Assembly (NCBI RefSeq): GCF_019393635.1 | Contig: NC_057862.1 | Location: 679,256,814 to 679,320,813 of the forward strand | Direction: 5' to 3' | Origin: Dromiciops gliroides | Lineage: Eukaryota; Chordata; Mammalia; Microbiotheria; Microbiotheriidae | Length of the DNA: 64,000 bases | Part shown: one piece after another, positions 33,868 to 43,638 of the stretch | Numbering within the stretch: the stretch's first letter is position 1 | How the letters are laid out: each line of letters starts with the position of its first letter | The notes under the pieces: model-generated | The model's input: the letters and a program-made list of their open reading frames with translations, nothing else | Told to the model about the DNA's origin: nothing | The model's database searches: none | Position numbers and translations under genes: made by a program

Positions 33868-35698
33868 AAATAAACAATTCTGTCATATATGTAGGTATAT
33901 CTACATGTATACACATGCATGAGCAAACATTTGTGGTTTTGAATAAATGTTTACTAAGAGCCCACTACTTTGTCAGACACTGTTCTAGGCACTGGGGGCG
34001 GGGTGGGGTTGAGGTGTCCCAAGTTAAAAAGGAGACAGTCCTTGCCTTAAAAGAAACCTGAATTCTATTAGGATATTCTAATGTGGCATTAGAATATTAG
34101 AAGGAGAGATGGCCTGGGAATTAGGGGACTCCAGGTTCAAGACCCTGGGCAAATCACTTAACTTCTCAGTACCTCAGGGACACTCCAACACTGTGAGTTC
34201 CAAAAGGAGGTGCTGACACACATTTGTGGAGGTAGTTTTCTCATCTGGGAGTTCTCTATAACAATACAATTGCAGACCCAGTCCTTGTTCTCTATATTTT
34301 TTGGTCTTTGTTGAGTTCCTAGCACAGTGCCTGATATATGGTAGGAACTTGATAAATGTATATTGGCTAATTTACACATATCCATATATGTATAATACAG
34401 GTACACACATGTACACATATGAAACATAAACATACACATATAGTATATATACCCTGACTTCATTGTTTCGGAGTGAGGCTGGCTATATTGTCCCTACTGG
34501 GTACTAGGGGTACCCCTCAGGGGTTGTAGTGTTTCTTCTCTAATGAGATTAGATCAATTCTTCATTTGGTTATATGTTTTAGGAATACCTACACACAGCA
34601 ATGGAATTCTTACAAATATACAAATAGGGTGCCCATCCATGCACAAATTTAAACATATATACCTCCTTGAAATAATTCACTTCTCCCTTCATAGGAATTT
34701 ATTTATGAAAAAGGTGCCGATGTCACATTCTGGATTGGACTAAATAATAAGGAGGGATCCAAGTGGACCTGGATAGATGGGAAGCCATTCGATGAGGTTC
34801 AAAGCAAGAGGTGAGTGAGTCCAGCCTGCTCTCCCACTTCTGAGCCTTCCTGTGGCAAACAGCCCCTTGGAGATTCTGGGATCTCTCCTCAGAGGAAGCC
34901 CAAGCTTACAGCCAAGTCAGAGCGAAGCAGTTACATGAGTGTCCAGCATTGTGTGTGTGCCTTTTGTGAGCACATATGCTGGGTCTGCCATGGTTGTGTA
35001 TGTGCTCTCTCTGTAGTCTATGATCTCAAAAAGCACAGAAGGGAGGATAAAGTCAGGGTCCTGGGTTTAGTGGAACACTGCAGGGGCTCTGAGGGGTCTT
35101 GGGGGTGGGGGCAGAATGTGGAGCTCTTTGGATTATATCTCGAAGGGTTTAGAGCAGCGGTGTCAAACCCAAATTGTAACAGATTCCCTCCATCAGCATT
35201 TTATTAAAAAATTTCCAATTACATTTTAATCTGGTCCTGGTCATACTTAGGAGAATTGCTGTTGCATGTTACCCATGGGCTGTGTGTTTGACATCTCTGG
35301 TTTAGAGCAATAGAGAGTTTCTAGAGACTATTTGTACCCCTGTCCCCCCTCCCAAGCCCTAGCTGTGAGTTGGGCCAGAATGGGGCAGCCTTGGAAGGAA
35401 AGCTTCTGTAAGTTTATTAGTCTGGGTCCAAACACAGGGGAAGGAGTTTCTTCTCAATCCTTGGTATACACCTGGGAATGACATTGAATGTATTATTCTT
35501 TCTCCCTCTAGGTTTTGGGCACCAGGGAAGCCAAATAATAGGGAACACAATTGTGTCACTTTCTGGACAATTAGTACCAAATCATGGAGGGATGAGAACT
35601 GCCTGGGGCATTTCAAGTTCATTTGTAAGAGAAACTGTGAATCATCGAGGCTGTGCAATGGAATACAGAATGAGGGTTCTACTGACTTCTATAGTTGA
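24024..35698 (+). CDS. Gene B: langerin/CLEC4F-like C-type lectin receptor (six exons, altered motifs, no ATG at the usual start)
   Basis: Span with introns. The exons join in phase to 675 nt (224 codons plus stop). The usual start codon position reads TTG; the next in-frame ATG is codon 15 (24066), which would give 210 residues with a very short tail. Residues 1-21 form the tail (Phe7 where gene A has Tyr). Residues about 25-50 form the anchor with Lys45 inside it. Residues 51-73 form the neck and 89-203 the lectin domain: NLYYFSC, QYCVSRGSNLTSITS, FWIGLNN, WTWIDG, RFWAPGKPNN, SWRDENC, FICKR. EPN is KPN (169-171) and WND is WRD (188-190), so classical Ca2+-dependent mannose binding is unlikely. 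No internal stop or frameshift is seen and all splice sites are canonical. Either a diverged functional receptor or an early pseudogene. Confidence 0.75.
24590..24690. repeat. short copy of a segment at 27255
   Basis: 'gttcattggtctccttgccc' and 'ctcccctcacctctccccca' align with 27298-27350. It is probably a remnant of the same LTR-like repeat. Confidence 0.5.
24740..24990. repeat. CR1/L3-like degenerate repeat
   Basis: 'cccagggtggtgaatggttt' and 'gatcagctaaaagaactgga' resemble the segments at 29100, 38830 and 57310. By eye it belongs to a CR1-clade LINE, tentatively. Confidence 0.4.
25170..25188. repeat. (AAT)n microsatellite
   Basis: Short run of AAT units. Confidence 0.9.
25585..25671 (+). 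CDS. Gene B exon 2 (membrane anchor with Lys45)
   Basis: 87 bp, acceptor attgtccag/TCTTCAGG, donor CTAT/gtaagt. It encodes FRKLRIIQASLS, then VLVLALAAALKVVVIL. Lys45 (AAA, 25653-25655) replaces the Ile of gene A and gene C, a one-base difference from ATA. A basic residue in the membrane segment is the usual mark of receptors that pair with FcR-gamma, DAP12 or DAP10; here that pairing is only an inference. Confidence 0.85.
25855..26200. repeat. old interspersed repeat (THER2/MIR3-type, extended)
   Basis: 'tctgtgtcaggcatggtgct', 'ggagctgacattttatcaag' and 'catgcaaaggcactgaagtg' recur in the same order at 63035-63420. Confidence 0.5.
26567..26709 (+). repeat. marsupial tRNA-derived SINE, tail subtype I
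   Basis: 'gcgcagctaggtggcgcagt' head, 'caccggccctggagtcagga', 'cagacacttaacacttacta', tail 'ccccaattgactcactt' and A run. Confidence 0.92.
26716..26860 (+). repeat. marsupial tRNA-derived SINE, tail subtype II, directly after the previous copy
   Basis: 'gggggcagctagatagcgca' head, 'ggcccttgattcaggaggac', tail 'ccctcattgctccac' and A run. 'aaaattctgg' appears before the first, between them and after the second, so the second insertion reused the site of the first. Confidence 0.92.
27019..27744 (+). repeat. possible solo LTR (retroviral fossil)
   Basis: The segment begins TGTTGAGGACTG and ends CCAGAAACA. It holds a late 'aataaacctagttttcacct' polyadenylation-like region followed by 'ctgtgattccctgttgactg'. 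This fits a class I-type LTR in intron 2 of gene B. There is no internal region and the ends are uncertain. Confidence 0.4.
28281..28349 (+). CDS. Gene B exon 3 (short neck)
   Basis: 69 bp, acceptor tgattctag/ATCTTC, donor AAAACC/gtgagt. It encodes LQEKNDQVERAKVLNEALKQ plus QN. It aligns at both ends with gene A exon 3 but is 11 codons shorter. It is charged with spaced Leu/Val, consistent with one or two turns of coiled coil. Confidence 0.8.
28746..28897 (+). CDS. Gene B exon 4 (start of lectin domain)
   Basis: 152 bp, acceptor ttcccaag/GAATCC, donor GAGCAG/gtcagt. It encodes [47 protein letters not shown]. It has a potential N-glycosylation site at NLT, absent in gene A (HLT). The YYFSC cysteine is shared with A. 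Confidence 0.87.
29090..29400. repeat. CR1/L3-like degenerate repeat
   Basis: 'gtggaatattgggttcaatc', 'gaaaggtgaagggtctggaa', 'atttaaagggttgtcagagg' match 38830-39125 and 57310-57560 in order. Confidence 0.5.
29500..30550. other. intron 4 of gene B, mostly unassigned
   Basis: A small MIR remnant ('gacagatgaggaaactgagg', 29835) and a 'cctgtgcctcagtttcctca' stretch at 30080. No further exon is seen. Confidence 0.4.
30558..30805 (+). repeat. MIR/THER1-type SINE, full length
   Basis: A head related to the younger SINE ('ggcaactaggtggcacaacg') continues into the MIR core and tail: 'tcactttcctcaactgtaaa', 'gagctgttgcaaggattgaa', 'cacatagcaggcattatata'. Confidence 0.8.
30830..32340 (-). repeat. 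L2-like LINE, about 1.4 kb, antisense
   Basis: Antisense L2/CR1-clade wording in order: 'aactaatctctattttcaca', 'ccaatgaccttttctcaatt', 'atcttgaactggatatctca', 'tttgccacatttctcagctt', 'ccattcctggaatgctctct', 'ttagaatgtgagaaggttga', 'cacagtaaataactaatgaa'. Plus-strand frames across it are non-coding. Interrupted by a SINE at 31200-31334. Confidence 0.65.
31200..31334 (-). repeat. marsupial tRNA-derived SINE, tail subtype II, inside L2
   Basis: Poly-T, 'gcagggcaatgagggttaag', ending 'gccacctagctgcccc'. The target duplication CTTTCCCTATTT is on both sides. Confidence 0.93.
32400..33230 (-). repeat. second L2-like stretch
   Basis: 'tctcttactcctctaacaga', 'cttgcagtctggcttccgcc', 'catgactgctctctt'-like and 'agattgcaagatccttaaga' continue the antisense LINE theme with no SINE or exon. 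Confidence 0.5.
33817..33865. repeat. (CA)n microsatellite
   Basis: About 24 CA units in intron 4 of gene B. Confidence 0.95.
34695..34810 (+). CDS. Gene B exon 5 (middle of lectin domain)
   Basis: 116 bp, acceptor ttcatag/GAATTT, donor AAGAG/gtgagt. It encodes EFIYEKGADVTFWIGLNNKE, WTWIDG and PFDEVQSKR. The WIGL motif is intact. One codon shorter than gene A and langerin in the loop after WIGL. Confidence 0.87.
35155..35299. mobile_element. hAT-type MITE with perfect 8-bp target duplication
   Basis: A 145-bp element. Left end CAGCGGTGTCAAACCCA; right end in reverse CAGAGATGTCAAACACA, an inverted pair. GTTTAGAG flanks both ends exactly (35147-35154 and 35300-35307). Non-coding, in intron 5 of gene B. 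Confidence 0.85.
35512..35698 (+). CDS. Gene B exon 6 (end of lectin domain, stop)
   Basis: 187 bp, acceptor tccctctag/GTTTTGG, stop TGA at 35696-35698. It encodes FWAPGKPNNREHNC, then SWRDENC, KFICKRNCESSRLC and a 13-residue end. AAG at 35528-35530 places Lys where the EPN glutamate should be. The canonical domain cysteines are present, plus the extra NCESSxLC pair shared with A. Confidence 0.87.
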
Positions 35699-35939
35699 AG
35701 CCACGTGGGTAGAGCAGTCAGCAAATCAACAAGATCTTATTAAGTACTTGCAACATGCCAGGCACTCTGCAAACCTCCCTCTTCCTGTCACCCACACCAG
35801 CTTCTAGGCTCCATTCTTTCCAACTGAAAGTTTTCCCAAAGGAATTTAGGACAATTGGTAGAGGCCTGATTAGCTGAACCAAGTGATGCCCCTATCCCAT
35901 CAAGAAGCCATAGACCCTCTCCAAATCATCATATACATC

Positions 35940-36280
35940 CTGGGCCTACAGACGGTAGCTAATCATGGCATGGGGGTATTTCCCATTCACTGGAACAACA
36001 GGCCAAGCCCATGCTGTTCCTCCATCATCTTGACTTCAAGCATTTTCAATGACTGGCTGTTCCCATGCCTCTTTCCTGCCCCTCTCCCTTCCACCTCCTC
36101 TCCACTTCCTGGCTTCTCCCGTTCCCTTCAAGTCTCAGCTACTTTACAAGGAGTCTTCCCCAGTTTTCTTTAATCTTCATGCCTTCCCTCTGAAATTATT
36201 TCGAGTATATCTCGTATATGTATATGTACATGTTTATCTATATCTATCACCTGTTTGTACATAGCTACTTGCATGTAGAC
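35940..36280 (-). repeat. L2-like LINE fragment
   Basis: 'catcatcttgacttcaagca', 'cccttcaagtctcagctact', 'cctgtttgtacatagctact' follow the antisense L2 pattern. Confidence 0.5.
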
Positions 36281-36468
36281 AACATAAGACTGAACTCCTT
36301 GAGAGTATATATACTTAAACACATACATATATGTATGCACACATGCACACACATATGGTCCTGGGACAAGTTACTAAGGACACATGAACATCCTTCTCTT
36401 GTTCTTTTATATTTAATGTCCTGTGAACTGTTGCAGAGATGCAAAAAAACAACTCCTTTTCATAATTC

Positions 36469-36487
36469 AATAAAAGAATTATAATTT
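36469..36487 (+). promoter_or_regulatory. candidate polyadenylation signals for gene B
   Basis: Two AATAAA hexamers (starting about 36469 and 36482) lie 770-790 bp after the stop codon of gene B, the nearest downstream ones seen. A repeat lies between stop and signals, so the assignment is weak. Confidence 0.3.
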
Positions 36488-36610
36488 AATAAAAGTCAGC
36501 TGACTTCTCTTTCTGCCTTTATATTCCCCAGGGCTTAGCTTTGTGCTGAGCTCAGAGTGAGTCTTAAAATTCTGTTGAATGAATGAACTATAACTCCCTA
36601 ATCCTTCATG

Positions 36611-37272
36611 TGTTAAGGGCTAAAATTCTGGCTATTCTGTCTAAAATCTCTAATGAGTGGTCGCCAATAAATTATAAGCTTTAGCAAGAGTTAGACTTTT
36701 AAGCATTTATTAAGGAGAATAAGAATTTGGTAAAGAGAGAAGAAAAGGCCTAGATTCCTATCTATTAAAGGGAGAGCACATTTCTAGCTCCCTTCTCCAC
36801 CAGTGTCCCCAGGAAAAGAGAGAGAGACAGAGCACCCAGCTCCCCCTTCCTCCTCCCACCAGCAAACATCACTTCCTGACACCAAAGAAAAGCCGCATGG
36901 CCTTGCCCTCAAAGACCTTCCTTTCATGGCAGAGCTTTTCTACAGTAAATCTCCAGCAGGCAGCGTCATTGTGAGATTTAAAACTGGATATAAGAGCATT
37001 AAACTCTCCTTTAACCTTTCCCTTATATATCTCCCAGACCTGTAAGAAAAAGGTTAAAGGAGAGTTTAATGCTCTTATATCCAATTTTAAATCTCACAAT
37101 GGGTCATTTGTTAATTGACCAAAAACAACCTTGGTTCTTGTCTTGACCCCATATCAATGGGGTCATTAATCTCTCAGTAGAATTTCTCCCAGGATCCTCA
37201 TCTGAAGCCTAGCTAGGGCTTGATAACTGGACCCATTGAGATACTAATCCAGGTTGTCGCAATTACTGACAC
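36611..37272. repeat. LTR-like segment (retroviral fossil) with internal hairpin
   Basis: The left part ('ctgtctaaaatctctaatga', 'gtggtcgcc', 'aagctttagca', 'aagcatttattaa') matches the LTRs at 40633, 52340 and 61534. The right part carries a large inverted repeat. It begins TGTTAAGGG and may end near CAATTACTGACA. Solo, no internal region seen. The right boundary is uncertain. Confidence 0.5.
36969..37099. repeat. 51-bp inverted repeat (hairpin) with 29-bp loop
   Basis: Arm 36969-37019 starts TTGTGAGATTTAAAACTGG; arm 37049-37099 ends CCAATTTTAAATCTCACAA. The arms are complementary along their whole length with one mismatch seen by eye. Confidence 0.9.
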
Positions 37273-37279
37273 TTTGTTC

Positions 37280-38150
37280 CTTGCCCCTCAGCCCCCTAGA
37301 CTGTGATATCAGAGAGAAATTTTGGCTTTATCCCATATCTCCTAGCTTCGTCTAGGCACTAGCCAGGTATTGGACCCATATACAGTAGTCAATCATGGGG
37401 TGTGACTTTCCAAAGCCACTGGGAATCATGCACCCATTCTTGGCACTTCCTCTTCCCTTGGCTTCTATGATGAAATGCATCCTCTCATACTATGGGTCAA
37501 GGTTGTTTGTGTTTTCAAAAGGGGAAACAAGGTTTCCTGTGCCAGTGGAAATGCTGAGAAAGGGCCAGGTTGTAATTTTTTTTACCTCTGTCCACCTGCC
37601 CAGAGTTACTACTGACTTCTTGAGAGCTCTGGAAAATTTGCATGGATAGACACTAGGTCCATGAAGAAAGGTTAATAGGTTTCCTTCCAATCTTAGAGGT
37701 AGATAATAGGAGACATGGGTCTTCTAGGGGATCATAGCACCCAGAATGTGTGAGAAGAAAGAGGACATGAATATCTCGCGTCCTAATCCAGTTGTGAGTG
37801 AAGGCTGGAGGCCCCCCCCCCCGCCCCGCCCCTGCCCAAGGCATAGAGATAGAGAAAAACCTTGTCAAGAAGAAAGGGTCACACATACAAAAGAAACCTG
37901 GGTTTCTGTTATACTAACTATACTAAAATCCTGTGAAATTTTGTCATTGGTCTTCTCTCCATCTTATCAGAAGAATAACACATAATTGTTATGAACCAGA
38001 CTGTGAGGACTTCTAAGTTCTAAATATTTTACCCTAAAGGCAACAGGGACTTAAAAAAAAAACATTTTTAGGTAGAGAGGTGACATCATTAGATCAGTGT
38101 TAGTAATCTCAGTCTGGCAAGTATATGGATAAATTGAAAGCTGGAGGCAG
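37280..38150. other. unassigned intergenic DNA
   Basis: A C-run at 37813-37836 and short frames only. No named repeat or exon recognised. Confidence 0.4.
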
Positions 38151-38829
38151 GGACATTAATTAGGAGACTTTTGCAATAGTCTGGGCAAGAAGTATATTCC
38201 TCAGAGAGTCATACACTGAGCTGACCACTCCACCACTTGTTAGACCACGTGTGTGCTTGGCCAAGAAGCCTCCAGTGCTCCTGGGGGATGGAGGAAAAGC
38301 CTCCAGGGTTCTCTTCCTTAAACTCTTACTTGTCTGCACCCTGAGATTCCTCTGGAAGGTAATAGGGAGTGGGAGGAGGAAGATAACAACCTGATGACTT
38401 TCCCTGGCTCCCAAATCCCCAGATAAATCCCCTCTTTTGTGTGGCTTCCTCATGGTAGATCCAAGTGGAGCTAAGAGGAAGTGAAATTTCTCCTGGGATT
38501 TAAAAAAATAAGACAGCATTTCATTTTTTCCTCTGGTCTAGAGCACTGGACTCAATCTAATAAGATGGAATTCCATAGAGATAAATGTAAAGTTTTGCAC
38601 TTGGGTACAAACATTGATTTTATAAGAATAAGATAGCAGAGATATAGTTAACAATTGTTCTGAGAAAGATCTGGGTTTTTAAAAATTCTGTAAGCTCAGT
38701 ATGAGTCAGCAGTTAATGTGGTGGCCAAAAGCCACAATAGGATCTTGGGTGTCATTCAGGTGGGGTGGAGCTTCCAGGAATCAGAGGTGATAGTACCACT
38801 GTCCTCTGCCGTTGCCAGCTCTTATCTAG

Positions 38830-39125
38830 AGAATTGTGTTTGGTTCTGGGTGCCAAGACTTGAAAAGAACATTGGTAAGTAGAAGATAGTTCAAAAGAAG
38901 GAGACCAGAAAAAAATTTTTTAAAAAGGAGACCAGGATGGTGGAGGGCCTCAAATCTATGATGTATGAGGGTCAGCCAAGTGAAATGGCCATGGTTAGCT
39001 TGGAGAAGACTCCAGGGGGGGGCATGATGATGGTCTTTGTGCATTTGAAGGACTGTCACTTGAAGGAAGAATTGCATGAATTTTCTTTGACCCATGAGGG
39101 CTGAACCAGAAGCAATGAGGGGAAG
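38830..39125. repeat. CR1/L3-like degenerate repeat
   Basis: 'gagaattgtgtttggttctg', 'ggtgccaagacttgaaaaga', 'ggatggtggagggcctcaaa', 'catttgaaggactgtcactt' parallel CR1-clade ORF2 wording (LEYCVQFWAP-type). The same order occurs at 29090 and 57310. Confidence 0.5.
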
Positions 39126-39139
39126 GTGTGAAGAAGGGA

Positions 39140-39235
39140 ACTTGGAACACAAAGTTTTAAAAATTGATGTTAAAATTTGTTTTTACATGTAATTTGGGGG
39201 AAATTCTAAATAAATAAATAAAATAAAATATCAAA
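39140..39235 (+). repeat. L1 3' terminus fragment
   Basis: 'attgatgttaaaatttgttt', 'ttacatgtaatttgggggaa' and an A/T-rich tail match the L1 ends at 12130 and 17700. Confidence 0.55.
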
Positions 39236-39269
39236 AACACCCATATTGGAGTCTCTGATTAAGGAAGTA

Positions 39270-39855
39270 AAAATATTTGTGAGCAATGGTGAGATGTAGC
39301 CTGTTATCTGTGTTTGAGGTGGGGTGGAGGAGAAGTTTATGACATTTAGGGAGACTGAGGAATGGGAGGTTATGGGCTTGACTGAGCATCAACATGATTG
39401 ATGAAGGTACCTAGTGTGAGACCAGGAGTTGGGGAGAAGAGGAAGATGGTGAGCCCAGTGTTGTGCTCCAGGGGAAAAAAAGGTAGAATGATCTGAGGGC
39501 CAGCAGATAGCAGTCACCATGATCTGTGGAGGTCAAAAAATTGTAATGGAGTGAACTTGAAAAGAGAAGAAGCTTCTGAGTGATGGAAGGGAAAAGTGGT
39601 CATTGCCATCATCCTTCCAGTCATCAAGGGTCTTATCCTCATCACCCTTTGCTCATCCCTTTTCCTTACCCTTCCTCCCCATTTCCCAATCATTTGCCAA
39701 AGTTTCTCAATGCTACTGCTTTCACATCTATCACCTTCTCACCATTCAATTGGCTCCCACATTGGATCTCAGAACTTCTCCCTGGACTGCTACAACAGTC
39801 TTCTATTAGTCTTCCTGCCTCCAACCTGTCCCCTCTCCAACTCATCTTTCATAAG
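39270..39855. repeat. member 2 of the dispersed ancient repeat pair
   Basis: Co-linear with 22620-23215: 'gaggagaagtttatgacatt', 'gtaatggagtgaacttgaaa', 'gaagcttctgagtgatggaa', 'catcatccttccagtcatca'. A MIR remnant follows at 39870-40020, as in member 1. Confidence 0.6.
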
Positions 39856-40084
39856 ACCATAAGATCTTACATTTAGAGTTAGAAGCATCCTAGGAATTCA
39901 TCTAGACCAACCTCCCATTTTACAGATGAGGAACCAGACCTGCAGATGGTAAGTGGCTTGTTCAAGGCTGCACAGTAGTAAATAGAACTGGGTTTTAAAA
40001 CTGGCTGCTTTTTCTGTGAATTTATCACTCTTTCCCCTGAATCACTGATGCCTTTACATAGCTGGCAAAATCAACCTTTTGGTG

Positions 40085-40560
40085 TATCTGTCTAACCCCA
40101 CTGTGCCCTTGATCAAAACTCTTTAGTCACACACTCCTACAACTGGTATAAAATATACCAGCTCCTTAACCCTCCAAAGCCTGGCTCCAATCCCAAGGTC
40201 CAGCCTGATTTCATCTTGGTCTCCGTCACTCATTCAGGGTTCCAGACAGATGAGTCTAAGAGGCATTCTCCAGACTTGGTGGCCCATCTTCCTCCTTTTG
40301 CTTTGACACAGCCCTTCCTCCTTACCCAAAATGCCCTCCCTGCTCATCGCTACTCCTCAGATTATTTTTATTGCTTCAAGGTTCAGCTCAGGTGCCACCT
40401 CCTTCTGGAAGCCTTCCCCGATCTTCAGGTGTTAGTCCTCTTTCTATGCTTAAATTGCTTTATAATTATACTCCTGCAGGGAAAATGCCATTTTGGGGAA
40501 GGCAAGGTACATTGGATCTTGGTCTTTCTATCCCTAAAGCTTAGTGCTTGAAAGCATTGA
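40085..40560 (-). repeat. L2-like LINE fragment
   Basis: 'ctgtgcccttgatcaaaact', 'ccaaagcctggctccaatcc', 'ggaagccttccccgatcttc' are antisense L2-type text. Confidence 0.55.
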
Positions 40561-40632
40561 GTACATTTTTGATGTTTAGAATTGAATTTAATCTGGTCAT
40601 TTGATCCACAATGTGGCAGAGGAAAAGAGCGA

Positions 40633-41043
40633 TGTGAAGCTTAAACATTCTAACTGTGCTGTCTAAAAGTCTAATGAGTGGTTGCTTTAAATTAGAAATG
40701 TGTAGCACCCATCTTTGGGCATTAAGTATATTAGGGGTTAGTAAAGAGAACATGTGGAGAAAGAAAGAAAAGACCCTAGCTCCCTGTACCTGCTGCTGTT
40801 CCTGTCCTGACCACCAAAGGACAGCCCTTATTCCCCCTTCTCTCAAGCAGAAGCCCTCTGTGGGCCTGCCCAGGTGTGGTCCCTACACACACAGCTCCAA
40901 GCTAATTGGCTGATAGCATTGATAAACAAGACTTACAGGCAGTAGCTTCCAGACACTTAGTCACATGTTTTCTTTTCAGGGGGGCATTGCTCTGGTTCTC
41001 ACAATGTCCCTCTCAGCAGGGTGGTGGTGCTTTGATTCTCACA
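40633..41043 (-). repeat. LTR of the outer element (3' LTR)
   Basis: About 411 bp, ending TGTGAGAATC when read on the minus strand start. It matches 52340-52767 throughout, including 'agaccctagctccctgtacc' and 'gctccaagctaattggctga'. Confidence 0.8.
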
Positions 41044-42436
41044 CTCCTCCCTGTGCTTCATGTGAAAAAACATCATTTCCTCACATGAAGCAATAACATT
41101 ACAGATACTTATGACTAACAAAATAAAGGGAATGACAAGAGAGAAGAAATTGAGTGATTCATTAACAAAGGCTAAAGGGGCACTCCCCTTTTAGCAATTG
41201 GTAGCAGATGTCAAGACCAAATCCAACATTGTATTTATCATGACACCTGAGATGGTTATGGGGGTTACCATAAAAGAACAGAGAAATGACTGAGTCAGGC
41301 TTAATCAGATGCATAGGATTGAGATGTCAATGACATCAGGCATATAGGAGGGGGAATTGAAGTCAGGTGTCGAATGAGATGGAATAACCTGGTGCCACAT
41401 GGGAGAAAATTAAACCAAGAAAATCCAACCTAGACTCTTGCCAATATCCATTTTCCCAGCCTTTCCCAAAGCAGTGCAGTACCTGGACTTCATTCATGTC
41501 TCCCCTTTTGTGACAGTTCAATGTCTGCTCTTGTATGTATTCCTCTTGTGATTGGATGGCATCTTGGCCAACTGGTATCTGGTAACTCAGAATGAAGACA
41601 ATTAATGTCTTAAATGATAAATTCCCATAATCCAAATCTCATATGGATTTAAATCTTGAGGATAATAATGATCGCAAAAAATGTGAATGTTCCTAGACTC
41701 AGAATATAATATACCATTATGCAATAATTTCAAATAATAACTTATTTTACTAAGTATACAACTACTTTTTTGAAAAATCAGAACATATTTAATACAAGTT
41801 AAAACACAATCTTAAAATAATAAGAATCTCTACAAAAATAAGCCCATACTATTGAGTTCAAAATGTAGTTGCAATAGCATAAAAAAGAAACTCTTACGTA
41901 GCATTTGAACTGACTTTTTTTAATGCTCAGCAAAAATAATACTTCTAGAATGAATTTACACTTGCCATGGCAACCAATTTGCCAGGGAAATACATTATAA
42001 AATTTGATCAAATAATTAGTTGGAAAAACAAACAGTTTAGAATATGGGAGAATAATACTTCCAGACTTAATATTGTATTATGAAATCAAGACCATCTTGC
42101 ATTGGTTCACAAATAGATAGATAGATGAATAGAACAAAATATACATGGAAGAATAAAAGGCAATGAAATTCAAATTGGAGAAATCTAAATGATTATGAAC
42201 TTAATATTAATGAGTATTACAAAATAAAAATTTGATTACATGAACATAAAAAGCTTTTGCAAACGTTCACCCTTTTTTTAAGCTAAGTATAAAACATAAT
42301 CTTAAAAGAATGAAAATCTCTATGAAAATAAACCCATACTATTAATTTCAAAATGTAGATGCAATAGCATAGAAATAATTATGTAACATTTGAATTGACA
42401 TTATTCTTACTTTTTCTCTGAGTGAACTTAGAACAT

Positions 42437-42581
42437 TTTTTTTTTTAGTGAGGCAATTGGGGTTAAGTGACTTGTCCAGGGTCACACAGCTAGTAAGTGT
42501 TAAGTATCTGAGGCCGGATTTGAACTCAGGTACTCCTGATTCCAGGGCCGGTGCTCTATCGACTGTGCCACATAGCTGCCC
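42437..42581 (-). repeat. marsupial tRNA-derived SINE, tail subtype I
   Basis: Poly-T, 'agtgaggcaattggggttaa', ending 'gccacatagctgcccc'. 'tagaacatttttt' flanks both sides. Inserted into the outer retroviral element. Confidence 0.92.
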
Positions 42582-42594
42582 CAATTTAGAACAT

Positions 42595-43280
42595 TTTTGA
42601 TTCTGATATCTAAAATCCCCAACTCTCATATTAATATCTTGCTGTTTACTTCTACATTTCTGCAAAATATGTCCCTGTCTATAGCGACAGAAGCAGATTC
42701 TTGAAATATGATAGTCTTGTACATTTTTATTCAGCTTAAATTTCTCTTGTTTTTCTTTAACCCCTTTATTTTCTCTGCTGGTCCTTTCATAATACAAATG
42801 CTTTATAAGGTTACTAATTAAAGACAAAAGCAGATTAACAAAATGATTATGAACAAAACGAGCATATCTGGAATTTAAAGGGTTTTCCAAGGTTGGTTTG
42901 GGAGAATTGCAGCAGGTTGAGTCAGCTTGGCTGGGGTAGGGCTGAGGCTGGTTGCTCTGGTAACTGTAGAAGCTGGAAGTGCAGGTAGAGGAGGCTGCCA
43001 AAGGAGGATCAAAGGGCATGGCCATGGGAGGGGTAGGAGGTGGCGCCAGTGGAGGGGGAGGAGGTGGGGTCCCGATAGGAGGGGGTAGGACCATTTCTCC
43101 CATGTGCTGCACAGCCCCAGCAATTATATTCAAACATGTCCGCTTATCTGGGGAGGGACCAGGGAAATTTGGCATTCTATCCCATGAAGCAGGCTCAGAT
43201 TTGAACTCAGGCTTGGATTCTCCTTCCCCCTCTGCTAGGGGGATAAAGGATTCTAGAGGAAGCCTCCAGGCATGCAAAAG
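42595..43280 (-). pseudogene. gag-type remnant of the outer element
   Basis: Minus-strand coding remnant with a proline-rich segment (PPPIGTPPPPPPLAPPP) and a degenerate zinc-knuckle-like stretch (QGHILQKC), consistent with a retroviral Gag. Broken. Confidence 0.6.
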
Positions 43281-43638
43281 AAGAGAAAAGCTTAGTGTTA
43301 GAAGTTGAAAAAGCTGGTGTCTCCTCCCATATAAACTCCTTGCTGGCTTTATTCCATAGTTCCCAATAAATTAAATCTTTGGGGGACTTAAAGTGCAGGA
43401 TTATTTGCAAATTTATCTGTGTTAAGTAGTCAAAAGATCTATTCTCTAACCATTTGTTTTCCAGTAAGATAAAATATTTTTTATGCCACACAAAACACAA
43501 TTTGATAAGCCTTGGTTTTTTTCATGCCTGATTGAATCGGTAGCTTATGAGAGTCCCATGCTATGATTATTTTCTCAAGGGGAAATCCCTGCATTATGTT
43601 GTATGTTCTGGTATTTATAGTTTTCTTAGAGTTCTTAA

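Noticed and set aside
42979-43308. 109-codon Gly-rich plus-strand frame
   Set aside because: It is the opposite strand of the proline-rich gag remnant.
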